In this document: positions 36,001-44,133 of the stretch, piece by piece
How the letters are laid out: each line of letters opens with the position of its first letter
Numbering within the stretch: position 1 is the first letter of the stretch
From: Micromonospora_G sp044458865
GTDB taxonomy: Bacteria; Actinomycetota; Actinomycetes; Mycobacteriales; Micromonosporaceae
DNA: 64,000 nucleotides
NCBI RefSeq assembly: GCF_044458865.1
Contig: NZ_JBITIH010000014.1
Location: 62,001 to 126,000 of the forward strand
Direction: 5' to 3'
Notes under the pieces: model-generated
The model's input: only the letters and a program-made list of their open reading frames with translations
Databases searched by the model: none
What the model was told of the DNA's origin: nothing
Program-made: the position numbers and the translations under genes

Positions 36001-36225
36001 CGCAACGACCATGACGCGCCGGTGGGCATCGTCCTGGCGACGGCGTACGGCGAACGTACTTTCGCGAATGTCGCAGCAGGTGCCAACGCCTACCAGTCGT
36101 TCGGCACACGGACGGTCTCGATCGCGGCGGGTTCGGTGACCGTCCGCGCCAGCGGGACCGTCGCCGGCAGGCAAGTGACCACTGTCCTCACCTCGGAACA
36201 CCCCGGCCTCAACTGCGCCGGCTGA
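33058..36225 (+). CDS. secreted GH43 glycosidase with two discoidin domains
   Basis: 1055 residues from a GTG with GAGGAGAT upstream. The signal peptide ends near APAHA (residue 46). A five-bladed GH43 domain (50-382) has candidate catalytic residues Asp69 (SADPAPIVV), Asp211 (HNIDPTILVD) and Glu262 (FFEAAWAF). The family includes beta-xylosidases and alpha-L-arabinofuranosidases. Then a discoidin domain (385-541), a Big_4-like domain (545-620), two Ig/OmpL47-like beta domains (621-790), a second discoidin domain (798-952) and a C-terminal module (960-1055) homologous to the end of the preceding protein. Same strand as its neighbours, 44 bp before the WxL-like gene. Confidence 0.88.
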   Translation: MNTTVGRGALPPTLGPSRRFRRAVAAAAVAVLAAGGLVTIAAPAHAADSYTFTDTVNPILGDGSYYSADPAPIVVPAGAPGNDSGRDELYIYTGHDEAGPSTNDFVMNGWGAFRTTDVDAGEWTHFPSLMRPEQVFSWATPARAYAGQVIQGVDGRYYWYVPINERDSPASDKFAIGVAVSESPTGPWTDHAGGPIISQRVPTANNIHNIDPTILVDGTAPNQRVYLWWGSFSQLRMLELRQDMKTPVGTPRSVTGLTGFFEAAWAFKRGGTYYLAYAGNNAGPTSPCTPANYHACIAYATASSPEGPWTYRGTVLRPVSSTTSHPGILEFNGEWYFAYHTADATGGGHFRRSVAIDRLDWDDTQTPPRMKLVTPTPAKGRDLTPRPNIAQDAKVTVSNEPVPTQYWVKALNDEIVRANPLPPDMWGTWTGSNPPQQWVQYAWDQPMRISGSQIDFWNDQPQGSGVGVAAPARWRIQYWDIGTGQWSDVPNPSGFPTSTQGLQNTTFDAVTTTQVRAVFDASTNGSTYSAVAVEEWKILAAQPEAVSAPAVTVEVGERELPDTVDASFGAASLRVPVFWDPVTPEQVAQPGTFTVRGTVLGYAAGRVTAQVRVISPGDTDGDESPPTLTLTPSGSAGSAGWFRSAVRARIVGVDDRGGRLTIEARIDDGQPVVASDVRSADVNVSGDGQHTVTATATDRAGNVSEPTTLAVRIDTTAPVSVATVNSAARSVTVTASDATSGVARIEYAIGLGGWTAYGGAIVAPDSNRHIVSFRALDAAGNLETARTVAIPADLSGPLSGNIGPIATPTASYTAGWNSVTALNDGADPSSPSQAQIWGTWSGTRPATQWVQYDWARPVRVTGTELKFWRDANRGTGDGVAEPDGWVLQYWDEANSAWRDVTGATNYGTSTTAFNTVTFDPVTTPRVRATIRANGNGTTYSAVAITDWRVFADDPGVPPRLPVTVTTRARCLDGRAYVAVQARNDHDAPVGIVLATAYGERTFANVAAGANAYQSFGTRTVSIAAGSVTVRASGTVAGRQVTTVLTSEHPGLNCAG

Positions 36226-36269
36226 CCCCCCCACCAGGTCCAGCGACCACAAGTGACGATGGAGATCGC

Positions 36270-36902
36270 ATGAGTACATGGAACGGTAAGCGGCTGGTCG
36301 CGGCGGGCGCGGCGGGCGCCCTGCTGGCTGGGACGATGGCACTGTCGTCGCCGGCCGTGGCCGAGCCCGGTGACAGCACCGACGTCGAGGTGACGGTCGA
36401 CATCGCCGAGATCGAAGAACCGGGCGTGCTCGCCATGTCGATCGCCGGCAACGCCGTCGCGCTATCCGAGGACGGTTCGACCCTCCTGGTCCGCCAGTTC
36501 GTCGGAACCCTGCCGACGGTATCGGTCACCGACACCCGTACGCAGGAGGAGGTGCCCGCCGGTGCGGCGTGGGCCGTACTCGGCAGCGCGACCGATTTTG
36601 TCGGCGGCCCCGGCCAGGCGCCGATCAGCGCCGGACACCTCGGTTGGGCGCCGCGCCTGCTCGACGGCGGCGACAGCGGTCTGGTCGCCGAGGGCGAGGA
36701 GGTGGTGACCGTTCTCGACGAGCCGACCCAGCCCGGCAACAACGTCGGTCTGGTCGACCAGGAGTTGTTGGTGTCGACCTTCGACTCCGCGGCGGTCACC
36801 GGTGACGCGTACTCCGTCAACGCCGACCTGTACCTGCGTACCCCGGCGGATGTCGCCGCCGGCTCGTACACCTCGACGTTGACGCTCTCCCTGTTCGAAT
36901 GA
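36270..36902 (+). CDS. WxL-domain-like secreted protein
   Basis: 210 residues. The signal peptide ends near SPAVA (residue 31). The mature protein is all-beta: VEVTVDIAEIEEPGVLAMSI at the start and an ending SAVSVN-like strand followed by AGSYTSTLTLSLFE. This layout is that of WxL domains of Firmicutes (GxLxF... and AGTYTxTxTWTL), but the hallmark Trp-x-Leu is replaced by Leu-x-Leu. GGAGATCGC precedes the ATG. The following gene encodes a DUF916 protein, the usual partner of WxL proteins, which supports the call. Likely a cell-surface protein working with the two glycosidases. The exact function is unknown. Confidence 0.6.
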   Translation: MSTWNGKRLVAAGAAGALLAGTMALSSPAVAEPGDSTDVEVTVDIAEIEEPGVLAMSIAGNAVALSEDGSTLLVRQFVGTLPTVSVTDTRTQEEVPAGAAWAVLGSATDFVGGPGQAPISAGHLGWAPRLLDGGDSGLVAEGEEVVTVLDEPTQPGNNVGLVDQELLVSTFDSAAVTGDAYSVNADLYLRTPADVAAGSYTSTLTLSLFE

Positions 36903-36909
36903 TGCCCGC

Positions 36910-36939
36910 GTGGGGGGCCGCGGTGACGCGGCCCCCCAC
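36910..36939 (+). terminator. very stable hairpin between the WxL-like and DUF916 genes
   Basis: A perfect 13-bp stem (GTGGGGGGCCGCG against CGCGGCCCCCCAC) with a 4-nt GTGA loop, 7 bp after the stop. It may terminate part of the transcripts or protect upstream mRNA, giving less DUF916 protein than WxL-like protein. Confidence 0.6.
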
Positions 36940-36968
36940 ACCGCCTCCCTCCGTCGAAGGATCCCGCG

Positions 36969-38036
36969 ATGATCCAGACCTTGCCGCAGGCGCCGCTGCG
37001 GCTGCTCGCCGTGCTGGGCGCGGTGCTCGTCACCGTGCCGATCGCACCCGCCGCCGCTGCGGCGCAACCGACCAGCCCGACGCTGACCTGGGCGGTGCAG
37101 CCGGCCAACCAGCAGGGTCCCGACGGTCGCCGGTGGATCGAGCGCACGCTCGACCCGGGTCAGGCGGTGACCGAGCACCTGGTCGTGCGGAACTTCAGCG
37201 ACGGTCCGGTCGTCTTCGCCCTGAAAGCGGCAGACGGCTACCTCACGGACAAGGGGCGGTTCAACATGCTCCCGTCCAACCGTGAGTCGGTGGACGGCGG
37301 CACCTGGATCGAGGTACAGGGGACGGTCTCCGTCGGGCCCAAGGAGACGAAGGTGCTGCCGTTCACCATCACCGTGCCCCGGGACGCCACGCCGGGTGAC
37401 CACCCGGCCGGCATCGCGGCGACGGTCACGAGCGCCGGGGGCACGGTCGCCGTCGAGAGCCGGGTCGGGTTCCGGGTCATGATGCGGGCCAGCGGCACGG
37501 TCACGGCGGCCCTGGCGCTCGACGGCCTCACCGCCACGTACGAGCGCTCGTGGAATCCCTTCTCGTCCGGCACCGTCCACCTCAGGTACGCCGCGACGAA
37601 CGACGGCAACGTCGCGGTGACCGGCACCGGTAGCGCGACCGTCACCGGGCCGCTCGGCCTGACTGCCGAACATGCCGTCACGGAGGTCGGCGAGATGCTT
37701 CCCGGCGGTAGCCGCGAGGTCGACCTGCGCGTCGACGGGGTCTGGGCGTGGGGGCGGCTCAGGGCGAGCGTCGACCTCACCCCGTCCATCCTCGTCGGTG
37801 ACCCCAACGGAGCCGAGAGCCAGCCGGCCACGGCCACCGACACGATCTGGGTGCTGCCCTGGCCACAACTGGCTCTGGCAGTGCTCGTCGTAGCCTTCGC
37901 TCTCACCGTCCGGAACACCACCCGGCGACGTCGGCGGCGACTCGCCCGGTTGCTCGCCGCAGCCCGAGACGAGGGCCGGGCGGAAGCCCGGAGATCCGCT
38001 CTTGTCGACGACTCGCCAGACAGCGGCGGGATGTAG
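36969..38036 (+). CDS. DUF916/WxL-interacting-type membrane-anchored surface protein
   Basis: 355 residues. The signal peptide ends around residue 34 (PAAAAAQP). Two Ig-like beta domains follow: the first (TLTWAVQPANQQGPDGRRWIERTLDPGQAVTEHLVVRN ... LPFTITVPRDATPGDHPAGIAATV) matches the DUF916 WxLIP peptidoglycan-binding domain, the second resembles its host/partner-binding domain. A C-terminal membrane helix (WPQLALAVLVVAFALTV) and a strongly basic cytosolic tail (RNTTRRRRRRLARLL) anchor it. In Firmicutes such proteins hold WxL proteins at the cell wall; here it would do so for the upstream WxL-like protein. AAGGA lies 8 bp before the ATG. Confidence 0.75.
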   Translation: MIQTLPQAPLRLLAVLGAVLVTVPIAPAAAAAQPTSPTLTWAVQPANQQGPDGRRWIERTLDPGQAVTEHLVVRNFSDGPVVFALKAADGYLTDKGRFNMLPSNRESVDGGTWIEVQGTVSVGPKETKVLPFTITVPRDATPGDHPAGIAATVTSAGGTVAVESRVGFRVMMRASGTVTAALALDGLTATYERSWNPFSSGTVHLRYAATNDGNVAVTGTGSATVTGPLGLTAEHAVTEVGEMLPGGSREVDLRVDGVWAWGRLRASVDLTPSILVGDPNGAESQPATATDTIWVLPWPQLALAVLVVAFALTVRNTTRRRRRRLARLLAAARDEGRAEARRSALVDDSPDSGGM

Positions 38037-38280
38037 CCGGTCACGACCTGGGTGCGGTCGACGACCTCGACGTTCTCCGGAGTGGACCTGAGGTGGCGGT
38101 CCCAGGTGGCGGGCTGGGCGCGGCCGTGGCGCGCTGATGGCCGGGCCGGGCCTGGGCGGTGGCGGTGACACCGGCCGTGAGCGATGCGGCCAGGCTGGCG
38201 GCCGGCAGGCTCCTGCGACGTGCCGAGATCCAGTGGTTGGTGGAGAGGCCGCGCGGTCGCGGTGACACTGTGGGAGGGGA

Positions 38281-38456
38281 TTACCCGAGCAGGGGGCGAA
38301 CGTTCTCGGCGAACTGGTACGCCTCCTAAGGTGCGGGTACCCGGAGAGGATGAACTCCTCGACGCCGGCCGCACGGTGTTCGGCGATTCGTTCGGCGACT
38401 TCGTCGTGGCTGCCGACCAGTGCCGTCCCGGCCCCACCTCGGACGAGACCGATGCC
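38281..38456 (-). pseudogene. C-terminal remnant of an SsuD-type alkanesulfonate monooxygenase
   Basis: Read on the minus strand: GIGLVRGGAGTALVGSHDEV, then AERIAEHRAAGVEEFILSGYPHL, then, after a one-base deletion, EAYQFAENVRPLLG and a stop. This is the characteristic end of SsuD, an FMNH2-dependent enzyme that releases sulfite from alkanesulfonates. Just upstream of GIGLV an in-frame TGA appears and similarity stops, so about 300 N-terminal residues are gone. It is divergent from the broken flavin reductase gene that would have supplied its FMNH2. Confidence 0.75.
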
Positions 38457-38500
38457 CGTTCAGAGATTGGTGCGACGACAAGCCGGTCGCGGGAACCGCC

Positions 38501-39054
38501 GTGCAGGTCGAGCATGCGTTGCTGGCCGACCGGTTCGAGCTGGCATTCGGCGACGGCGCGCCACCCGTTGCCGCCCTCGACGCGGACGACTTCCGGACGC
38601 TGCTGCGCCAGCAGGCAGCCACGGTCACGGTGGTGACCGCCTCGGGCACCCCTCCGGTCGGCTTTACCGCGACCTCGTTCACGTCGGTCTCGCTGCGGCC
38701 GCCGTTGGTGTCGTTCTGCCTTGACCGGGGCTCGTCGAGCTGGCCAGCCCTGGAGCGCGCCCCTCATGTCGGGGTGCACCTGGTGGGCGAGGGACAGCAC
38801 GACGTCGCCCGTACGTTCGCGACCAGTGGCATCGACCGGTTCGCCGCCCATACCGGTTGGCGGCTGGGCCCGTACGGGGTGTGCCGCTGCTCGACTCGCC
38901 GGTCGCGTGGCTGTTGTGTCGGGCGACCGAACGGGTCTCCGCCGGTGATCACACGATTGTGCTCGCCGAGCCGCTGCAGTGCCGGCACGTTCGCGGTGGC
39001 GCCCCGCTGATCTACCACCAGGGCCGGTACGCCTCGGTCGCTTCGGCAACGTGA
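38501..39054 (+). pseudogene. flavin reductase-like gene broken by a frameshift
   Basis: The first frame gives DDFRTLLRQQAATVTVVTAS, PPVGFTATSFTSVSLRPPLV and FAAHTGWRLGPYG, a flavin-reductase-like (FMN-binding split barrel) domain. At about 38880 reading must shift to continue as VPLLDSPVAWLLCRATERVS, then GDHTIVLAEPLQC and GGAPLIYHQGRYASV. A duplicated TG in GGGGTGTGCC explains the shift. Without it the protein would be about 180 residues and normal. The enzyme would supply reduced flavin to the adjacent SsuD-type monooxygenase, itself a remnant. A sequencing error at the G-run cannot be excluded. Confidence 0.75.
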
Positions 39055-39345
39055 GGCTGAGGGAGCCGGCGGCCAGCCGGGTCGTACGGGGCAGTGCGCG
39101 CGGTGGCGGCCCTTTGCTCCGGGGCAGACGGCGGGGAGCGGCTCCGGTGGATCGAATGGATGCCATCGGAGCCACCAGCTATCGATCGTTGTCGAGCTGA
39201 TGGGTGCGAGCCGAATCAGAGCGCCGCTCATTAGTCAGATATGTACGGGTTCGCCATAACTTGCCACCTTTTCCCTCGTTCAGTCGTTGACGGGTACCGA
39301 CACACCGATCACGCCCGTCAGTTGAGCCGAACGGGGGAAAATTCG

Positions 39346-42300
39346 GTGAGTTCTGTCCTGCGAAGATTCACGACCGCATCCGTGGCGATGCTGGTTGCCG
39401 GCTTGGCCACCCTGGGTCTGGGGACGCCAGCCCGGGCGGCGCCCGGCGACGCGAACGCGCGCGGTGTCGTCGTCGACCTGGACGCGGAGGTGCTTGGCAT
39501 AGCTGTCATCAGCGCCGACGCCACGATTGGTACGGCCACCGCACCGGCTGGCGGCGGCACCGACACCGAGACGCTGCTGGCCGTCTCGATACCTGGGGCG
39601 GTCGGCGTGACCACCAGCGGCACCGTTGAGGAGGTCACCGCCACCCGGGCCGCCGGCTCGTCGTCGGCGTTCTCCAGCGTCAACGGACTCAACCTGACGG
39701 TGCTCGGAATCGACGTGCTGGACGCGGGCGAGGTGACCGCGACCGCGACCTGCCCGCAGGTCGGCGCCACCAGCGCGGACACCACGCTTGTCGGGCTGGA
39801 ACTGTTCGGCTCGGCGGTCACCCTTGTGGCCAACGGCCCCAGTGTCGATGGCAGTGCGGCGGTAGTGGTGCCCGGGCTGCTGGGCGCGAGCCTGAACGCC
39901 TCGTTGACACGGACCGAGACGACCACCGCCGCCGGCGCCACGGCGGTCACCATTCTGGCCACACTCACCTTGACCGGCACCGTCCTCGGCGTACCGGTGA
40001 CCATTCCGGTCGGAACCGTGATCGTCGCCGAGGCCAGTTGCGAACGCCCGCCCGCAGCGCCGACCACCGCGTCGATCACGCCGGACGAGGGGCCGCAGTC
40101 GGGTGGTCAGACGGTGACGATCACCGGAACCGGGTTCGTTCCGGGTGGTACCACGGTCACGTTCGATGGTGTGCCGGCGACGGGTGTCGCGGTGGCTCCC
40201 GGGGGTACCTCGTTGACGGCGGTGACCCCGCCTGGCGCGATCGGCCCGGCGTCGGTCGTGGTCAGTACGGTGAACGGCTCGGCGCCGCCGCTCGGTTACA
40301 CCTATCTGGCTGACGGCAGTGCGGCAGTGGTCACCGGTCTCACGCCCACCTCCGGCCCGACCGTCGGCGGTACGACGGTGACGATCACCGGGACCGGCTT
40401 CACCGGGGCGCTCGGCGTAGATTTCAACGGACTGCCCAGCACCGGGTTCACCATCGATCCGGCGGGCACCACGATCACCGTGGTGACGCCGCCGAACCCG
40501 GCCGGACCGGCCGTGGTCGAGCTGGTCTTCCCGGCGGGCACCGCTACCGCGCCACCGTTCACCTACGTCGCGCCGACAATTACGTCGATTGTGCCGGACA
40601 CGGGTCCGAACACGGGTGGTACGACGGTGACGATCACCGGGACCGGGTTCACCGGGGCGACCGGGGTGACCTTTGGCGACACGCCGGGGACGGATCTGGT
40701 GGTCGACCCGAGCGGCACGTCTCTGACCGTGGTGACGCCACCCGGGCCGGTTGGTCCGGTGGACGTCACCGTGCTGATTCCGGGCGCTGACGCGACGGCG
40801 CCAAACGGATTCACGTATGTCGACGCGGCGCCGGTCGCCGCGTCGATCGCACCGAATTCGGGGCCGCAGTCGGGTGGTCAGACGGTGACGATCACGGGTG
40901 CCGGGTTTGTTCCGGGTGGTACCACGGTCACGTTCGATGGTGTGCCGGCGACGGGTGTCGCGGTGGCTCCCGGGGGTACCTCGTTGACGGCGGTGACCCC
41001 GCCTGGCGCGATCGGTCCGGCAGTGGTGGTGGTGACCACGACAGGCGGTTCTTCCGGCCCGCTGGACTACACGTATTTGGCTGATGGCAGTGCGGCGGTG
41101 GTCACCGGTCTCACGCCCACCTCCGGCCCGACCGCCGGTGGTACGACGGTGACGATCACCGGAACTGGCTTCACCGGGGCGACCGGGGTGACCTTTGACG
41201 GCGTGCCCGGGACCGGGTTCACCATCGATCCGGCGGGCACCACGATCACCGTGGTGACGCCGCCGAACGCGGCCGGAGCGGCCGTGGTCGAGCTGGTCTT
41301 CCCGGCGGGCACCGCTACCGCGCCACCGTTCACCTACGTCGCGCCGACAATTACGTCGATTGTGCCGGACACGGGTCCGAACACGGGTGGTACGACGGTG
41401 ACGATCACCGGGACCGGGTTCACCGGGGCGACCGGGGTGACCTTTGGCGACACGCCGGGGACGGATCTGGTGGTTGATCCGAGTGGCACGTCTCTGACTG
41501 TGGTCACTCCGCCCGGCCTGCCCGGTCCGGTGGACGTGACCGTGCAGTTGCCCGGCGACGATGCCACGGCACCCGACGGATTCACGTATGTGGCCGCGGC
41601 GCCGGTCGCCGCGTCGATCGCACCGAATTCGGGGCCGCAGTCGGGTGGTCAGACGGTGACGATCACGGGTGCCGGGTTTGTTCCGGGTGGTACCACGGTC
41701 ACGTTCGATGGTGTGCCGGCGACGGGTGTCGCGGTGGCTCCCGGGGGTACCTCGTTGACGGCGGTGACCCCGCCTGGCGCGATCGGTCCGGCAGTGGTGG
41801 TGGTGACCACGACAGGCGGTTCTTCCGGCCCGCTGGACTACACCTACCTTGCCGACGGCAGTGACGCCGACGTGACCGGACTGACGCCGACGACCGGGCC
41901 GACCTACGGCGGCACCACGGTGACGATCACCGGGACCGGCTTCACCGGGGCGACCGGGGTGACCTTTGACGGCGTGCCCGGGACCGGGTTCACCATCGAT
42001 CCGGCGGGCACCACGATTACCGTGGTGACGCCGCCGAACGCGGCCGGAGCGGCCGTGGTCGAGCTGGTCTTCCCGGCGGGCACCGCTACCGCGCCAGCGT
42101 TCACCTACGTCGCGCCGACGATCGCCTCGATTGTGCCGGGCACGGGTCCGAACACGGGTGGTACGACGGTGACGATCACCGGGACCGGGTTCACCGGGGC
42201 GACCGGGGTGACCTTTGGCGACACGCCGGGGACCAATGTGGTGGTTGATCCGAGTGGCACGTCTCTGACTGTGGTCACTCCGCCCGGCCTGCCCGGTCCG

Positions 42301-42756
42301 GTGGACGTGACCGTGCAGTTGCCCGGCGACGATGCCACGGCGCCCGACGGATTCATCTACCAACTCGCCCCGCCGGTCATCGACACGCTGACTCCGGGCG
42401 GGGGACCGACCGGTGGCGGTACCACGGTGACGGTGGATGGTTCCGGGTTTGTCCCGGGCCAGACCGTGGTCACGATCTGCGGCCAGACCATCCCGGCGAG
42501 CGAGGTCACCGTGGCGGCGGACGGGCGTTCGTTGAGTTTCCGTACGCCGGCCTGCCCAGCCGGAAACACCACGGTCCTCGTGACCACCGACGGCGGAAGC
42601 TCCAACGGGGTCACCTTCCGCTACACCGCGCGGATCCTGCCAGTGACCGGTGACACCGTCACCGCGCCGCTGACCGCCGGCGCAATGCTGGTCCTCATCG
42701 GCGCCTCCATGGTGCTGCTGACCCGACGCCGGCGGCCTGCCGGCCGGATCGGCTGA
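39346..42756 (+). CDS. sortase-anchored surface protein with ten IPT/TIG domains
   Basis: 1136 residues from a GTG with GGGGGAAA upstream. The signal peptide ends near PARAA (residue 32). A unique N-terminal beta domain (to about 235) is followed by ten IPT/TIG immunoglobulin-like domains (about 240-1090), each starting like ITSIVPDTGPNTGGTTVTIT. The C-terminus has the sorting motif LPVTG (1098-1102), a hydrophobic helix and the basic tail TRRRRPAGRIG, so sortase should attach it to peptidoglycan. Domains come in A-B-C triplets repeated at DNA level. It may be an adhesin or spacer stalk that displays a head domain; the ligand is unknown. A strong terminator follows. Confidence 0.88.
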   Translation: MSSVLRRFTTASVAMLVAGLATLGLGTPARAAPGDANARGVVVDLDAEVLGIAVISADATIGTATAPAGGGTDTETLLAVSIPGAVGVTTSGTVEEVTATRAAGSSSAFSSVNGLNLTVLGIDVLDAGEVTATATCPQVGATSADTTLVGLELFGSAVTLVANGPSVDGSAAVVVPGLLGASLNASLTRTETTTAAGATAVTILATLTLTGTVLGVPVTIPVGTVIVAEASCERPPAAPTTASITPDEGPQSGGQTVTITGTGFVPGGTTVTFDGVPATGVAVAPGGTSLTAVTPPGAIGPASVVVSTVNGSAPPLGYTYLADGSAAVVTGLTPTSGPTVGGTTVTITGTGFTGALGVDFNGLPSTGFTIDPAGTTITVVTPPNPAGPAVVELVFPAGTATAPPFTYVAPTITSIVPDTGPNTGGTTVTITGTGFTGATGVTFGDTPGTDLVVDPSGTSLTVVTPPGPVGPVDVTVLIPGADATAPNGFTYVDAAPVAASIAPNSGPQSGGQTVTITGAGFVPGGTTVTFDGVPATGVAVAPGGTSLTAVTPPGAIGPAVVVVTTTGGSSGPLDYTYLADGSAAVVTGLTPTSGPTAGGTTVTITGTGFTGATGVTFDGVPGTGFTIDPAGTTITVVTPPNAAGAAVVELVFPAGTATAPPFTYVAPTITSIVPDTGPNTGGTTVTITGTGFTGATGVTFGDTPGTDLVVDPSGTSLTVVTPPGLPGPVDVTVQLPGDDATAPDGFTYVAAAPVAASIAPNSGPQSGGQTVTITGAGFVPGGTTVTFDGVPATGVAVAPGGTSLTAVTPPGAIGPAVVVVTTTGGSSGPLDYTYLADGSDADVTGLTPTTGPTYGGTTVTITGTGFTGATGVTFDGVPGTGFTIDPAGTTITVVTPPNAAGAAVVELVFPAGTATAPAFTYVAPTIASIVPGTGPNTGGTTVTITGTGFTGATGVTFGDTPGTNVVVDPSGTSLTVVTPPGLPGPVDVTVQLPGDDATAPDGFIYQLAPPVIDTLTPGGGPTGGGTTVTVDGSGFVPGQTVVTICGQTIPASEVTVAADGRSLSFRTPACPAGNTTVLVTTDGGSSNGVTFRYTARILPVTGDTVTAPLTAGAMLVLIGASMVLLTRRRRPAGRIG
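40066..42360 (+). repeat. three long direct repeats of 771 bp encoding TIG triplets
   Basis: Identical anchor sequences recur at 40089, 40860 and 41631, exactly 771 bp apart. Each unit encodes three TIG domains (257 residues). Long stretches are identical at nucleotide level, showing recent duplication or gene conversion. The array can change copy number by recombination and may be misassembled. Confidence 0.9.
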
Positions 42757-42761
42757 CCAAC

Positions 42762-42799
42762 TGCCCCGGCCAGGGCCTGATCGGGCCCTGGCCGGGGCA
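42762..42799 (+). terminator. strong terminator after the TIG protein gene
   Basis: A perfect 16-bp GC-rich stem (TGCCCCGGCCAGGGCC against its complement at 42784-42799) and a 6-nt loop, 5 bp after the stop. Confidence 0.8.
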
Positions 42800-43097
42800 C
42801 ACCATGAACGAAACCGACCAGCAATACGGGGTCGCCGACGACCATTCACCGACGGCCGACAACAAACGGAGGAGTTGAACGGCCCAGGTCCGTGAGGTCG
42901 TTGCCGTGGAGGGCGGCCGGCGATTCCGTACGGACAACGGAGAGTACTCGTACCGGATGATTCAGACGATCCCGGTCTCCGTGAGTAACCAGCCCGCGGT
43001 TACCTCGACCTCCGTTCGGTACAGAAAGCTCGACTGCCGGTTACCGGTCCGGACGTACGGCGGCCAGCGGCATCGGCAGCCGGGTGCCCGTACGAGG

Positions 43098-44111
43098 TCA
43101 GTCGCGGGTTTCCGAGTCGGCTTCCGCGATGTCCAGCAGCGTGAGCGGCGTCTGCCGAAACGATCGGTCGGTGTCCGGGAGGAGCCGCCACTCTGACGGG
43201 GTGCATCCGTACTGCTGTTTGAATGCGCGAGAAAACGACGAGTGGTCGGGATATCCGGACCTCCGGGCGATGGCCGAGACCGACACCAACGCGTTGGCGG
43301 GGTTGGCCAGCGCGCGGGCTGCCCGGCTGAGCCGTTCTGTCCGGATCCACTCGCCGAGTGTCACGTTCATCCCCGCGAGCACCGCGTACAGGTAGCGTTT
43401 CGAGATGCCAAAATGAGCGGCGAGCTTGTCGGCGCTCAGCTCCGGGTCTCCCGCATGGGAGCGCAGGTACAGCATGATCCGCATGCCCAACGTCCGGCTG
43501 AGCGGTTGTCGGCTGAGAGACTCGTCGCCACCCGCGCTTGCCAGCAGCGCGCGGAGCAGGTCGATCGTGGGATGTGCGAGTGACGCCGCGTGCGCCCGGG
43601 ACAGTTCGGGGAGCCCGGCCAGTTCGGTCAGGTACTTGTTGACCAGCGGCCCGAGTGGGCTGTGACCGATATTGCGGACCATGACGTCGCGGAGAAACAG
43701 GTAGGGCAGGCCCAGTTCCTCGATGGTTACGGTGACGGACCAGGCCCGGGTCGGCTCGTCTGCCTGGAGTCGGAGAGCGTCCCGACTCCAGTACGGCACC
43801 ATGGACCCTGACCGTTGGCGGTCCAACCGCCCATTCTGCTCGATCATGTACGGTCCGGACGAGACGGTCAGAATCAGTCGTGGCACCGGATCTCTTCGCG
43901 CGAGGTTCGCGGACCGGAGTCCGTGGAAGTTGTCGAGGGCAGTCTGGGTGACGTTGATGCCCGCGAAGTAGCGGTCCAGGTGCTGGAATCTGACCGCGCG
44001 GCCACGGTCGGCCGGTCGCGCGCGGAACGGCACCGAGCAGTTGCGGGCCGCCTCGTCGAGGACTTCCACCCGGGACGACGGATCGCCGTCGGTCAGGTTG
44101 AAATAGCGCAT
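43098..44111 (-). CDS. AraC-family transcriptional regulator
   Basis: 337 residues. The N-terminal half (to about 190) is an AraC-binding-like sensor domain of the kind seen in AraC/FeaR-type regulators (GINVTQTALDNFHGL, YWSRDALRLQADEPTRAWSV). The C-terminal HTH18 pair reads ELSADKLAAHFGISKRYLYAVL and SVSAIARRSGYPDHSSFSRAFKQQYGCTPSEWR. The ATG at 44111 has GGAGGACC upstream. It is followed upstream by a broken SDR gene in the same direction, perhaps its former target or partner. The inducer is unknown. Confidence 0.88.
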   Translation of the reverse strand: MRYFNLTDGDPSSRVEVLDEAARNCSVPFRARPADRGRAVRFQHLDRYFAGINVTQTALDNFHGLRSANLARRDPVPRLILTVSSGPYMIEQNGRLDRQRSGSMVPYWSRDALRLQADEPTRAWSVTVTIEELGLPYLFLRDVMVRNIGHSPLGPLVNKYLTELAGLPELSRAHAASLAHPTIDLLRALLASAGGDESLSRQPLSRTLGMRIMLYLRSHAGDPELSADKLAAHFGISKRYLYAVLAGMNVTLGEWIRTERLSRAARALANPANALVSVSAIARRSGYPDHSSFSRAFKQQYGCTPSEWRLLPDTDRSFRQTPLTLLDIAEADSETRD

Positions 44112-44133
44112 CTTGAGGTCCTCCGATCGCCGG

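Noticed and set aside
40066..42360. The regular 771-bp repeats as a possible mobile element or CRISPR-like array
   Set aside because: They lie in frame inside one gene and encode TIG domains. There are no spacers or terminal repeats.
39280..42849. A 1189-codon minus-strand frame opposite the TIG protein
   Set aside because: It is rich in Arg, His and Gly, and its repeats simply mirror the TIG repeats. It has no signal, motif or ribosome binding site.
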